From Bidens hawaiensis (lineage: Eukaryota > Streptophyta > Magnoliopsida > Asterales > Asteraceae), in contig JAIQDT010000059.1 of assembly GCA_021521415.1 (NCBI GenBank), forward strand, positions 4,094,001-4,158,000: a stretch of DNA of 64,000 nt. Reading direction: 5' to 3'. Below are positions 31,191-43,509 of this stretch, piece after piece. Under the pieces are notes generated by a model. The model was not told the origin of the DNA. It made no database searches and saw only the letters and a list, made by a program, of their open reading frames with translations. Both the position numbers and the translations under genes were made by a program. Position 1 is the stretch's first letter, and each line of letters opens with the position of its first letter.

Positions 31191-32560
31191 TAACCTTAAA
31201 GTCGCCAACTAAACCATTATTTTTATCTTGGTGACTGATAATTGAATATTTACTCGGTAGTCTGGCTCGAGTCGATCACGAGCACGGTGATAAAGGCCTT
31301 TAGAAATCTCTTTCCGAACCTATTTAAAAATTGTTACTGTGTATACATAATAAGAAGCATAAAGTTCAGCTGGCAAAAGGGTCTCTAACTAACAGTAGCT
31401 TAGCTTGACATGTAATAATTTGTATATATTGTCATTTGAAAGCATATATACAATTAGGACCAAACATCATGTTTATTAAGATATTACACCTCGAAAATAT
31501 GCAAGACATAATATGTGATGTAATAAGGTTAAATTCTATGCAAACTTCCTACAATTATCAAAAACTCATACACATTTACTCGGGTGATTGATATGTTTTT
31601 TGTAGATAGCATAAAGTAAAGAAATATAAATGATAAATAACATTAAAACTACCTACATACATTGCAAGATGATGATCAACATCAATAAAAGCTTGTACAG
31701 ATTGTAAAAAAAGACTACACATATTAAAGAAAAAGGGCGTGTGCCTCAAATAACATAATTACCTACACATCTAGTTGCATTATAAACATAACATCAAAGA
31801 AACTACTTACATGTTAAAACTAAATATAACAAACCCTAATGGAATATTAACCTTATAAAATAAGAATTTAACCAAAATGATTCATAGGAGCGATTATCTA
31901 AAAAGCTAATGAAATTGATCTTTTAATTATAAAAAAGTCTAAAAAGATACTGAATTTGTTCTAAAAAAAAAGTAAATCTACCACATACTCTAATAGTTAA
32001 CTAAAAGGATTTCAATTGAGAACAATATGAAAATTAATAGAATTGATATTAAACGAATATCAATTGATAACACTGTATAATAATCAACATAAAGATACAA
32101 ATTGTTATAATCAAAGTAAGGAACAAAAAATAAAAATTGATCAGGATTACCGGCTAAAAATTGATACTCCATTGGTGAATTTGATTCGTTGAATAGTCAT
32201 GCTGTGAAAACTAGGGATTACCAAATTAAGGATGGTGAGTTTCATCGAATACGTCATTTTTTGATAAAATACAAAAATTGTTCAATATATGGTTTGCGTA
32301 TTGCAGGGGCTGTGAAAAGGGTGTTGGTGGTTGTGTTTGAAATTAGGGATTAAGAACCATGGTGGATGATGATAACATTGTTCAAATGTTAAAAAAAAAC
32401 CTCCAATAATTACTACTTACCAAATTCATAAATTTGTATGGATTACAAATATACCATTTTACATAAATTAAAAACAAAATTAAAAGAAAAATTATAATTG
32501 GCTATAATGACTTCTCGCGCTTCTTGCTCTAAAAAAACTTCTGAAATGAACCAAAACCTA
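31191..32560. other. AT-rich DNA without recognisable genes
   Basis: No frame with a domain, no RNA gene, and no clear element ends seen. Confidence 0.5.
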
Positions 32561-32570
32561 TATATATCAC

Positions 32571-33126
32571 GAACCAAACTTATTTTTAACAACAAAAAAA
32601 CAAAACAAACTAATTTTTTTAACAAAAAAAAAACCAAACTTATTTTAAACAAAAATAAGCTAGCCGAACTTATTTTGAACAAAAATATCGTCGTAACTTG
32701 TGTTAAGGTAAAGTTCTATTTGATTACTTATTTTAGAACTAGTTACGTTCGTTTAGTATAGTAAAAAAAATAGTTTGATTAGTTTATTTTTGTTAAAAAG
32801 ATAGTTCGGTCCATTTATTTTTGTTAAAAAAGTAGTTAGGTTCGTTTATTTTTGTTAAAAAGCAATTCGGTTCATTTATTTTTGTTAAAAAAAATAATTT
32901 GGTTTGTATTTTTGTTAAAAAAAAGTTTGGTTCTTTTATTTATGTTAAAAAAAATTAGTTCGGTTCGTTTATTTTTGTTAAAAAAAATAGTTCGGTTTGT
33001 ATTTTTGTTAAAAAAAAGTTTGGTTCGTTTATTTATGTTAAAAAAATTAGTTCGGTTCGTGTATTTTTGTTTAAAAAAATTTAGGTCTTTTATTTTTGTT
33101 AAAAAAAAGTTCGGTTCATTTATTTT
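32571..33126. repeat. Inverted minisatellite of about 30-bp AT-rich units
   Basis: Roughly a dozen plus-oriented units (AGTTCGGTTCGTTTATTTTTGTTAAAAAAA type) at 32778-33126. Three or four units in the opposite orientation (GAACCAAACTTATTTTTAAC type) lie at 32571-32690, separated by about 90 bp. The frames through it (32498-32761 and 32852-33133) encode Phe/Leu/Lys repeats and are artefacts. Confidence 0.85.
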
Positions 33127-34199
33127 AGGTTGATTATGGTTTGCTTGGTTGATTATGGCTTGATTTATTATAGTTTGGTGGTTAATTATTTAATTTGGAG
33201 GAAATTTTTAAAGAGTGACTAAAACTGAACAATCACTTAACCACAAGGACTCATACAAATCATAAAAAAGGGTAAACTAGTAATTCCACATTTTTAGTAA
33301 ACGACAGGGACTCAAATTGTTCGTTTCTGAAACCACGGGGACTAAACCAGTTCAAATTTTTTTTCGGGGACTCATTGTGTCTCCGTCCTAAAACCACATG
33401 GACGCAAACAGTAATTTTCTCTTTTATTTATTTATAAGTTTTTAAATTTAAAATTTATTAGTTATTTTTAATTAAAAGATAAAATCTTTAGGGTGGTTCA
33501 GAGATGTGCCGCTAGTCCTTAGGGTAGTCCAGAATAATTCAGGGTAAAAATAATATGGTAGTTTAAGATTGGTTGAGGCTTAGGATACTTTGGATGCCCT
33601 TAGGGCTGTGCCCCTCCACCCTTTAACTAATGTTAATAAATAAGAATCTTGATGGTTAAGTTAGTGAAATGGAACCCTACTGAATTTTGTTCTATTATGT
33701 TGAAATTTGGCTCTAAGAAATTAGAATATGTAAAAACAGTGAACTAAGGAAATTCATAGATCCGTTACTAGTTACACTCGTGGGGCTCAACCACCCCTAC
33801 GTGAAAATAAGTTCGGGATGAGTCTGTTAGTTACATGAAAATGGTGTATCATGTTAATATATACCTAAATGCTTTACTAATTTGAACGTTAGTGCAATGT
33901 ATATAAAGCTTTTAGAAATTTATTTATTGTAGTACAGTTATGAATAAAAGTATTGTCTAAGGCATGTTTTATTCATTTACCATCTCAATGTTTGCTTAGT
34001 TGAATGTATTAGTCGATTCGGTTAATTGGTTGTATAACATATTTATAAGTAGCTCATTATTAAGTTACAAGTCAGGGATAAGGAATATGTTCTCCCGTAT
34101 TAATGGTCGATAAGCAACTCTTATTATTTGTTTCTTTATATTGCAATATAATTTATACTAATAATTATATATTGATATTTTATACTAATATATATAGTA
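33127..34199. other. AT-rich DNA without recognisable genes
   Basis: Includes a stretch about 33240-33420 with phrases such as GGGACTAAACCAG and GGGGACTCATTG, seen commonly in plant repeats. Nothing codes. Confidence 0.4.
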
Positions 34200-35504
34200 C
34201 TAGTTTTAGAGCCCGTGTTACACATGGGATAATTCAAATTATAAAATTATAAGTAAAATAAATAATTACATAAGGTATATAAAAAAAATGTATTACATCT
34301 ATGCTTGTATCTATACAATGTGTACATAAATTGATTTTATTTATATCACAAAATGGGTTTTTAAATGAACTTAATAAAAAATGTCTATGCAAAATCGTAC
34401 CTGAGAATGCTTTTTTCTATTGAAAAATTCATTCTCGGTGTCATATATGTATAATTGAAAGAATTTTGGTTATAAACCAATTTCGAAAATAAGACTTCTC
34501 ATACGATAATAGTTCTAACCACTTAGCCTAAATACAAAAGAGGCGTTACCTTTAATTTTATATTTATCAATTTACCACCCATCAAAGGAAAGTAAGATAT
34601 TAAATTGTAACAATGGATGTTCTTCAAACTATGTTTTGCTGAGCTGCACCATAAAAAAGATGTTGATAAATTTCAGGATGTTTCTCGACTTTGTAATAAT
34701 GACAACATAAAAACTAATATGTTAACTCATTCAATTTTGTGAATATTTTGTATCATTTGAGCATAGTTTTGCATGACATGCTTCCCATACAACGTTCTAA
34801 TCACCATTGAAGGAAAAATTAATGTTGAATATATAAATATTTGAAATTTGATAAAAGTTAGAAGCATTGATAGATATGGGGTGGCATGTCGAAAGTGTCG
34901 CAATCTTTTCTTAAGTTTTAATAGTTGAGAGAAAAATAGTCAATTTGCCAAATCCCGAAATTTTGATTATTTCAAAAAATGTCCTTAAAAATAAACTTGA
35001 AACCCGAATCATGTTTAAAATTCTAACTTTCATACTTTTGTCATTTTAAAGTAAACACTTTGAACTCATAACAAATTTGACGATAAATCTATTTTGCATT
35101 CTCAAACTTTTAAAAATACTCAAAATTTTCATTTTTGACCCGTAACAAATTTTGACCTGAATGTAGTTAACTTGTACCAAACAATCTATTTACTAACTTT
35201 TGACCCATAAAATCAAATTTAACTTCCACAATAAAACCCAAAATAATTTTCATTTGAGAAACATGATTTGTTGTTGATTTTTAGAATTCACCAAGTATTT
35301 TGAAATATATAGTAAAATAATATGTTAATATTTATATTTATAAAAATATATAGATATTATATAAATATAGTGTAAAAGGAAAGTGAATAATTATAGATTT
35401 ATTACATATATTAGGGTATATTAGTTTTGGAGGAAAAAAATTATGAGAATTAACCAAATCATGACAAGTGTCCCCATTTATTTTACTTTATTAGAATAAA
35501 TAGA
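34200..35504 (-). mobile_element. Non-autonomous Helitron, minus strand, 1,305 bp
   Basis: On the minus strand it begins TCTATTTATTCTAATAAAG (right end, 35504) and ends with hairpin CCCATGT-gta-ACACGGG (34212-34228) ten bases before CTAG (34203-34200). The flanks are A on the 5' side and T on the 3' side, the Helitron insertion signature. No Rep/helicase gene is present, so it would need an autonomous partner. Confidence 0.8.
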
Positions 35505-35514
35505 TATACAAAAA

Positions 35515-36327
35515 TCTACCTATATAATAAAGCAAAACACCCTTTTGTAACCCCTATCGAACTTTCAACCATGTTGCTCCATTCTGCCACATGGCACTTC
35601 TCATAGCTTGCTTTTCTCATAGCTTGCTTTTGTCCACCTGTCGCTTCACATTTGCCCTTTCACGTGTCATTTTACAGGTTTGGTGGGATTTGAATAGCAT
35701 GTTATAACCCATTTTTTTAACCCCAACCCATGTTATATTAGTCCACAATAATTTCAATCCTAAAAACTAATTGTTGGGATCAGGTTTGAACACTTAATCA
35801 ATGAAATGATAAACAACTAGATCTAATCCTTTACAATGGAACGATGAATCAACTAGTATTTATCAAAGTAAATTGATGCAGAATATAATCAATCTGATAA
35901 GCTTTTTAGAAGGTATCATATGGAAGAAGAACATTTTTATTTATAATCAAAAGACTACAATATGTATTGCTCCCCCTCAACCTTAGCTCATCAGGATCTA
36001 CTTATTTTCAGTACTAGATAATACTACTATTAGATAGATTTTTGTGCGAAAAAGTGTTAATGAAAAAGATACTCTTTTTCATTATATGTAGGTGAAAGTG
36101 CTAACGAGACTAAGGCTAAAAGCGACATTTAACATAATTCTGTTACAAACAACTGTCTTAATCACTAAACAACTGATAAAAAAAATAATATCTTAAACTA
36201 CTGATCTTCTGAAACAACTGATCCTTGATCTATCAGTTGCTTGCCTTCATTCCTTTGATCTTAGTAGTTAGCACCTTCAATTGTTTTGCCTTTAGTAATC
36301 TAGTACCATTGTTTTGATGTTAGTAGT
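35515..36327 (+). other. Helitron-like 5' end and undefined sequence
   Basis: TCTACCTATATAATAAAGCA at 35515, preceded by A, is a typical Helitron 5' terminus. The following GC-richer text (CACATGGCACTTCTC, CACGTGTCATTTTAC) also fits. A 15-bp direct duplication, CTCATAGCTTGCTTT, lies near 35600-35630. No matching hairpin plus CTAG end was found before SIRE-2, so its extent is unknown. Confidence 0.45.
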
Positions 36328-36747
36328 TGAAAGGTGTCGCTGACGTGTGCGTACGTAGGATCGACAATGTCTTATCGGCTTGAACCTCAAAGTGTGGAAT
36401 CCATAGAGGTCGAAAACACACAAGAAACTTTAACATCCATTATATTAACTTCAAAGGATCAATATAGATGATTTTGACAGTATCAAGGTACAATATCACT
36501 CAATCTCTCTCTCTCTCTCTCAAGCTCTCTAACTAAAATTCTTCTAAAACTATTCAGCGCATAAGAGATAATATTATTTATAGATTTGTAAACACCTATG
36601 GGGCGCATATGTTTATGCGGCGCATAAGTTATGCGGGGCATAACTTATCCGCTTCCATAGGGACTTATGCGCTGTCCTATTACATATGGCATTTCAATAC
36701 AACAAAATCAAATACAAGACCCTATCTATAGACGTTATGTTTCAATA
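36328..36747 (-). repeat. 3' LTR of SIRE-2 (approximate)
   Basis: Starts on the minus strand at TATTGAAACATAACG after the tract CCGAGGGGTAG (36748-36761), matching SIRE-1 CCAAGGGGGAG followed by TGTTGGTACATAAATG. Palindromes GCGCATAAGTTATGCG and relatives (36601-36670) precede a TATA-like CTATAAATAA (36574-36584). The end near CACCTTTCA (36328) is aligned to the SIRE-1 LTR end and is approximate. No 5' LTR is available. Confidence 0.55.
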
Positions 36748-36986
36748 AACTACCCCTCGGATATTGCTAGATCTTGGTCTTCCATCTTCACTCTTTCATT
36801 CCAAATACCTTTTCTCAATACTCGCGCCTCATGTGTTCCCATGAACGTTTCTTTGACCTCTTCTAGTTTGTAGGAATAGAAATACCAGTCAGTTTATACT
36901 GATATTTCGACCATGAAGCGCATTCCATCCTTTCCTTTATCTCCCTCTCTATCTCCTTCTTCTTCTTCTTCTTCTTCCTCCTCCAT

Positions 36987-39814
36987 TTACTTTCCCAGAC
37001 ACGCCCCGAGTGAATTATATTTATGACATACTTTGATCACTTGGTGATACTGCAAGGCCTTATTTACATCTTTTTCACTTCTGATCTGGATCTTGTTCAT
37101 ATGCAGTGCTTCAATGTCTTTCTCTGAGCAATTTACCAACCACATTGGGTCTATCACATCAATCACATCCCATTTTCCATCCCTATTCAACACAATCACC
37201 GCCTCACACGGTTACTGCCATAATACCACCAACGAAAAAAAACATAAAAGTCTTGCTCAATTGGATAAACTGGTATTATCTTCAAAGTCTTAGGATTTCT
37301 ATATCTCCAAGTTTTCACCAACTCTTCAGTTTCTGGATCTATCTTAACCCGTGACTCATGTAAGAACGGTCGTTGAGGAGACCAACTCTTGAAGTTGCAT
37401 TTGGATTGTCTGACAATGAATTCCCAAATCTCCTTCACCGGACCCTTCTTTGGACAATAAAGAAGTTCTTTCTGCACCAGATCCATAACATCAATCCACA
37501 ACAATAATTTCAACTCACAAAGGCTATCAAAATACTGCACCCCGTACATCCTCCTCACCGCAATCTTCCAAAATTTCGACAGATAAGCAATACTAATATA
37601 TTTCCCTAGTTTCACCTCTTTCGGCTTCTTGTAGTACTACAGAGGTCTAAGACATACCTTTTCAGGCTCCAACTTTCTACCTCTCGAACCAATCACGTTT
37701 CTCGCTCGTAACCTCTTCTTCCTCCACTACAGGCTTCCCCTGACTATCAAATTTCTGACTAATCATCTCGATTTCTTCATCAAAATCCTCATCGAACTCC
37801 AGAAACTCCTGATTTTCATTGACATAACGTACCGGTTCTTTCTCTAACACTTCCTCCAACATAGATTCTCCTACAAAGATCATGTCCTGACTATTCTTCT
37901 GCATCGTCTCCAAATCTTTCTCAAAATCAAACACAAACTCCTCTTCTATGACATTTAGAAGTCTTGCAATATCAGCTCGAGTAATCTCAATCTCCCCTTC
38001 TTCTAACTCAACTTCGGTAGAAGAAAATAACGGGGGAGGTTTAGACGAAATTGGATCAACATCCAAAACATCCAAATCTTCATTAACTTGATCGCCCTTG
38101 GATGCCTCCCCTTGTTCTTGTTCTCCTGTATTAGATTGTTTGGCATGTGATACATCAATATCAGTTTCAATGCCCGACACAACCTTTATACCAACACCAC
38201 CTCCAGCACTTGGATCATCCGGTTGATCATCATCACCACCATCGTGTTTTGGAGAGTCTGCATAGTAAACTTTTTCTTCGTCTTCCTCATCTTCTTGTTC
38301 AACTGCCTAATCAACAACTAGTTCGATCACCGGTTCTAAGACTTGATCTACAACATTCTCAACGACTTGTGGTTCTACAACAACAGGCTTAGTAACAACT
38401 GGCTCAATAACAGAAGATGTACCAATATCTTGAACTACAGGTTGGTCTTTAGTTAGTATAATAGGCTCCTCAACAACCCTGCCTCAGCAATAATCCATTT
38501 CTTCTCAACATTCTCCCGTCTTAATCTTTCATTCTCCAATGACAAACTATCAATGCGGACACCTTGATCAGTAACAACGCCTCTCAACACTTAAAATTCT
38601 TTCATAGTAGGCATATACATGAAACAACTAGCATCCAGATCTGGCAAGCTACCAAACTCCGGCGCATTCTTAGGAGTTTCATCTTTGGCGTAGGAGGTAT
38701 AGATTGGATAGTAGGAGTCTTCAAAATATTATCATCACGACCAAGATCTACTGCTGGTTCTTTTTCAATCATGAACTCGTTATTAATAGGAGTTTCAACA
38801 ATATTCGGCTATGAAACCTCATCAGGTTCATCAATAAATATCCTCACTTGCAATTTAGCACGTTTTGAATTGCGTTTCAATCGAACAGTAGGTTTCTTCA
38901 TAACCATCAGCTTCTCAACAACGCCTTCAGGAAGATATGCCTCATCAGTATCAAGTGTTGTCTTCTTCTTTTTCTACTTAGGCTCAAACTTAGTAGGAGG
39001 ATTCATCATAACTTCACGTCATGCCTCAGAATCGGATTCAGTAGCCTCGTCATCTTTATCAGACGTTGAAGAATAAACAACCTCTTCTTGAGTTATAGGA
39101 GTAACAACCACCTGTTTGACAATCTTTCGACACTTCTTCGGTTGTGGCGATTCAGCTTCAGCATCTGACTCGATCTTTATAAACCGTTTACTCCCCCCTG
39201 ACCGGTTTAAAGTCATCCATTTTTAGCTCTTTAGCTTCACGATCCAATCACTCCCGTCTTTTATCCACTTATTATATATAGGCGCTACATAATCTTCCTT
39301 CTTCAAATGCCTGAACAGGCCCACGAAACTTAGGAATCTCATCTTCCTTTTTGTTCCTATACGAGGACAGTTTCGTGTATGAATTCCCGGTCATATAATC
39401 TAAGAATAAGACATCACCAGTTTTCTTGACCTTGGGAAACAAATCATCCACAATCATCTGCACAAAGCAAGGCTATTACAACCATCTATCCTTCCCACGG
39501 TTCATCTTCATGTTATCAAATATCATCTGGAGAAATTATACTTGAGATTAAAGCATAAAGTAGCAAGTGTACACATCTGGTAGTCCATAATCTCATCATA
39601 ACCCCCTTTCCTGTGTCCGAGACAATGTACAAAAACGTGAACAAGGAACTTATAAAGTCTCGACAATGCTGTCTTCCAATACGATAAAGTGTTGACGACT
39701 CTTGATACCCTTCCGTAACAAACAACCTTTCACCATCCTTTCATCCAACTCAACTGGATCAGAATCATCGTTACCAAAATCCAAGACCCATGTAGTCGCC
39801 ACTTCAGTAATCAC
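36987..39814 (-). pseudogene. Third ORF of SIRE-2, C-terminal part (broken)
   Basis: Minus-strand pieces: 39847-39272 (several frames, including L-V-H-V-F-V-H-C-L-G-H-R-K-G, the counterpart of L-M-H-V-M-I-V-C-M-S-G-R-K-A in SIRE-1); an acidic middle at 38180-37677 (E-V-E-L-E-E-G-E-I-E); and the C-terminal block 37615-36987 with Y-G-V-Q-Y-F-D-S-L, F-R-W-W-Y and V-I-D-P-M-W-L-V-N. The last block aligns with D-G-I-Q-Y-F-K, L-K-W-W-Y and V-Y-D-P-M-H-L-V-N of SIRE-1, proving common descent. Many stops and frameshifts. The first 76 codons are on the other side of the nested gypsy element (50481-50708). Confidence 0.75.
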
Positions 39815-41504
39815 TGATGTGTTGTAAAACACACCTATTTTCCGCACCTTTTATCTACATTATTATATTATATTTTATTATTTTAACTTGTTTTATTTAG
39901 GTTTTACATAGTTTTCTTTATCTTATAGGTTTCGGGTTATAGAAAGAAAAACCGAGCTTCGTGAGCAGTTTAAAGGCCTTGGATGCATACGATGTCAAGT
40001 AAAATCACAAGCCCGGCCCATATTCATCTTGGAAAAGCCCAAGTTTTACTTTATATTATAATATACAAAAAATAAAAAAACCCTAACACAGCAGACCTTA
40101 CCTGGTCCGATCGCTACTGCAGCAGCCATGGAGAAGGAGAGAAAATCTTTTTTCGGCTAGGGTTTGTGTCTTGTGGAGGCTAGGGAAGGAAGAAGAGGCA
40201 AGAAACAAGTGTCGGGATCATTCACCATCAGTTTTCACAGCCAAGAAGCAGCCCATATTCATCACATATCATTTCTTTCATAACATTGTTCATTAAACTT
40301 TGATTTTCTTGTTCAATTGTTGATTTGTTTTGCAATTGCTTGAGAGATTGACTTTTTATTGATTATTGTTGATCATTGACTGATTGTTAAGATGATTGAA
40401 ATGGTTTATATGATGTGTTTATTGAGTATTCATGGCTGTCGAAAAATGATTAGAGGCTAATCTTGTCGGTTCTACCTAGGAATGATGATTATTGTTAGTG
40501 TTTGATGAGTTTATTGGATTGTTTGATTGATAGATGTTAATTGTTTTTGTAAAGTTTGGTTTAGAAATGAAATAGGTTTTGTTTAATGGCTGGAAATTTG
40601 GTTAATTCATTGCTTAAACCCTTTGCGTTGGTTAATTAGTTTCGTATTGATTGATTGGTGCTTGTTTGATTTTAGACTTTGTGTTTAGGGTTTGTTTACA
40701 GTAGGTACAACCGTAGGGTTTTGTTGCATGATTATTTGGTTAAATTATAGCGGTTAGGCACCTTCTTAGAGACCGAGAGGTGATAAGAAGTAGGGTCGTC
40801 TCATTGCCTTTGCATGCTAGAATTAGAATTGCGCGAGAGCGAATTTGTTTCTTTTTCCGGTTTTGGTGTTTTGAGCGACTAATTGATCTATTTGGTTTAA
40901 GTTGAATTGTTCCTCTATCCTTAGTTGTGTAGTATTCATTACCATTAGGGTCGATTGTTGGTGAGACCTAGAGGTGAGTCAACATTAGAACGCGTTAACA
41001 ATTGTTTCCCGGTTGGTTGTTTTAGTCGATTTTGAGTAGTTAAGGCTTGTTGAGTGAGACCGAGAGGTAATCCAGTGAGCCCGAGCGATCCGTAGCCGTG
41101 TCATCTTTAGGAACTGGTGTCTTGATATCATCCAATCCATTTACTTGTTAGGCTTACAATTTGATTCAAACCTAGGTAGACGTTTTTCGCCATCCAAAGT
41201 TAACACAGTTAGTTCCCCGTTAAGTTTTCTATTTTGGTAACTTTTGTCAGTCAGTCCAGTTAGTTCAGTTAAGTCATTAAAATTCAAAATCACTTAAATA
41301 TTATTCTTGGGTAGGTCTTGTCTAGGGTTAGTGATCTTTAGCGTTTATACGTGTCCTCGTGTTCGATACTCGGACTTCCTAGGTCTATACTACTTGCGAC
41401 CGGTACACTTGTCGGTTGTGTGTGGTTTAGGATTTTCGTTTTATATTTAAAGCTTAGTTGTGAGGGTCATTCATTGTTATAGGCATATCATCCGACACAA
41501 ATCA
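39815..41504 (+). repeat. 5' LTR of the nested Athila-like element (1,690 bp)
   Basis: Direct repeat of 48801-50480. Starts TGATGTGTTG, ends CACAAATCA. Contains TATA-like TTATATTATAATATAC near 40052-40068 and GTGTTCGATACTC near its end. Confidence 0.93.
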
Positions 41505-41510
41505 AGTTTT

Positions 41511-41528
41511 TGGCGCCGTTGCCGGGGA
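41511..41528 (+). other. Primer binding site, tRNA-Asp type
   Basis: TGGCGCCGTTGCCGGGGA is complementary to the 3' end of plant tRNA-Asp over 18 bases and lies six bases after the LTR. Confidence 0.88.
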
Positions 41529-41651
41529 CACGGTTTTAGGCGTTTTGAGAGTGATTCGAGTTAGGATTTACCTTATGTGCTACTTGTAATTATTTTTGTT
41601 TTGTTTACTTGTTAGGATAGTTTGGCTTCTTTTATTGAGTTGTATAGTTGT

Positions 41652-43488
41652 ATGCGACAGACTCGATCTCGTGGACCACCCGGCACTGAATCATTTCCCG
41701 AGCCTGAGAGAGAGTTTCGTGAGAGATGTCGCACCGTTTCACCATCATCTACTTCGTCATCCGTTGGTAGTTAATCCTCTTCTCCTACGTTTTCCGACTT
41801 TGACGATAGGGATAGGATCATGGGCGACAATCCACCACAGAGGAGGACAGTTGTAGACCGGGCACGTCCGGCCAATGCTGGCACGAGATCCAGCATCGCA
41901 CCACCCGCCATTGGAGTTAACGCGAACTGGCAGATTCCGTCGAACATTCTGAATACCATTTCTCATTCTGCTCAGTTCCACGGGTTACTTCACAAAAACC
42001 CGCATCATCATCTCACTCGTATCGCGCGTATCTGCGACACTTTTCATCTTGTCGGCGTATTCGAAGACGCCATGAAACTCCGCGTTTTTCCGTTCTCACT
42101 CGTCGATCATGCGAGTTCGTGGCTCGAGTCCCTCCCACAGGGCTCCATAGGTACTTGGGCTACCATGCAGACCCAATTTCTTGAGAAATACGATCCTCCG
42201 GCTAAGGCCGCTCGTCCACGTAATCAGATTCATTCTTTTTCATATGGAGGACACTGAGAGTTTCTACGAGGCATGGGAGCGTTTTAAAATTATTTTAGCG
42301 TTGTGCCCGAACCACGGCATGCAAGATTGGGCGGTTGTCGAGAAGTTTTATAATGAAGTGACATACGTGACGCAGAACATTCTTGACACGGCGATGGGAG
42401 GAAATTTACTGACGACGAAGGACCCGGATGAGTGCATTGCTTTGTTTAACGGGTTAGCTATGAGTGGATACCAGCGACCACCCGCCAAGGGTGGCAAGAT
42501 CGTCGATTCTATATCACGCGACATGCATTCGGTGGACACGAGCACCGCACTTACGGCATAGGTGGAGGTGTTGGCAAAGATCGTGAAGGACTTGCAGACG
42601 AAGAGAAAGTTGTGCGAGATATGCAGAGGAGGGCATGATACCGTTCAGTGCCCAGTCAGTTCGCAGGAGGAGGCTGTAGACTACATAGGAAATCCATACC
42701 GAAATCAAAATTCTTTCAATTCTTATAATTCGGGATGGAGGGGCAATCAGAATTCGAACTGGAGGAGCGGGAATCAGTCTTGTTTTCAGCTGCGTCAGGG
42801 TTAATTCCAAGATGCGGGTGAAGGAGCGAGCAGTGGGGAGAAGAAGCCCACTTTAGAGGAGGTGATGGCGCAGCAGACGCAGATGTTGTCACAGCTCATG
42901 AAACGAGAGGATTCCCGACATAAAGAGACCTAGGAGAAGTTTCGCGAGCACGAGCAGTTCATGAGGAATCAGGGAGCGTCGATTCAGAGTCTCGAGCGGT
43001 ATATGGGAGAGATAGCCAGTCGATTGAACGAGAGGCCGCATGGTACTCTACCAAGTAATACTGAGTAGAACCCGAAGGGATTCGCGAAAGCTGTGACGAC
43101 GAGGAGCGGTGCAGGGGCACGAGATGAACCCGTGAAGCAGCAGAGGTCCAGAAGAGTAGTTATCGAGGAACCTGTAGTAGTTAGAGAGAAGCAGGTGGAT
43201 GAGGAGATTCAGATGGAGTCTCCGCCGGCCCAGGTGCATCAGAGGAGCAGCCCAGGGAGTTCAGCACAAGCCGAGAGACAACAGTTACCGAGCAAGCCAC
43301 CGAGAGTCTACAAACCTAAGGTGCCATACCTCGGGATACTCGGCAGAGATAGAGATGAGGAGCAGAACTCCAAATTCCTTGATTTTTTAAAGCAGCTTCA
43401 CCTTAATATTCCATTCCTTGAGGCACTGACTCAGATGCCGAAACATGCAAAGTTCCTTAAGGATATTCTCTCGATTAAGGAGAATTAA
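41652..43488 (+). pseudogene. gag: Gag of the nested Athila-like element (broken)
   Basis: Likely original start M-R-Q-T-R-S-R at 41652. A TAA after about 40 codons is followed by the same frame (M-G-D-N-P-P at 41820) into the gag domain (F-H-G-L-L-H-K-N-P-H, L-R-V-F-P-F-S-L). A frameshift near 42240 moves to the frame with F-Y-E-A-W-E-R-F-K. A knuckle-like C-E-I-C-R-G-G-H-D-T-V-Q-C is at about 42613-42652. Further stops at about 42559, 42802, 42930 and 43065. The tail (43093-43488) is the gag-protease linker and ends in TAA. Structural protein of the particle; not functional now. Confidence 0.85.
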
Positions 43489-43509
43489 GCTGAGGTCGCT
43501 TCCATCCCT

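Noticed and set aside
32852..33133. Leu/Phe/Lys repeat protein
   Set aside because: Translation of an AT-rich minisatellite.
35515..36327. Complete second Helitron
   Set aside because: The 5' end is convincing, but no hairpin plus CTAG terminus was found, so only the end is reported.
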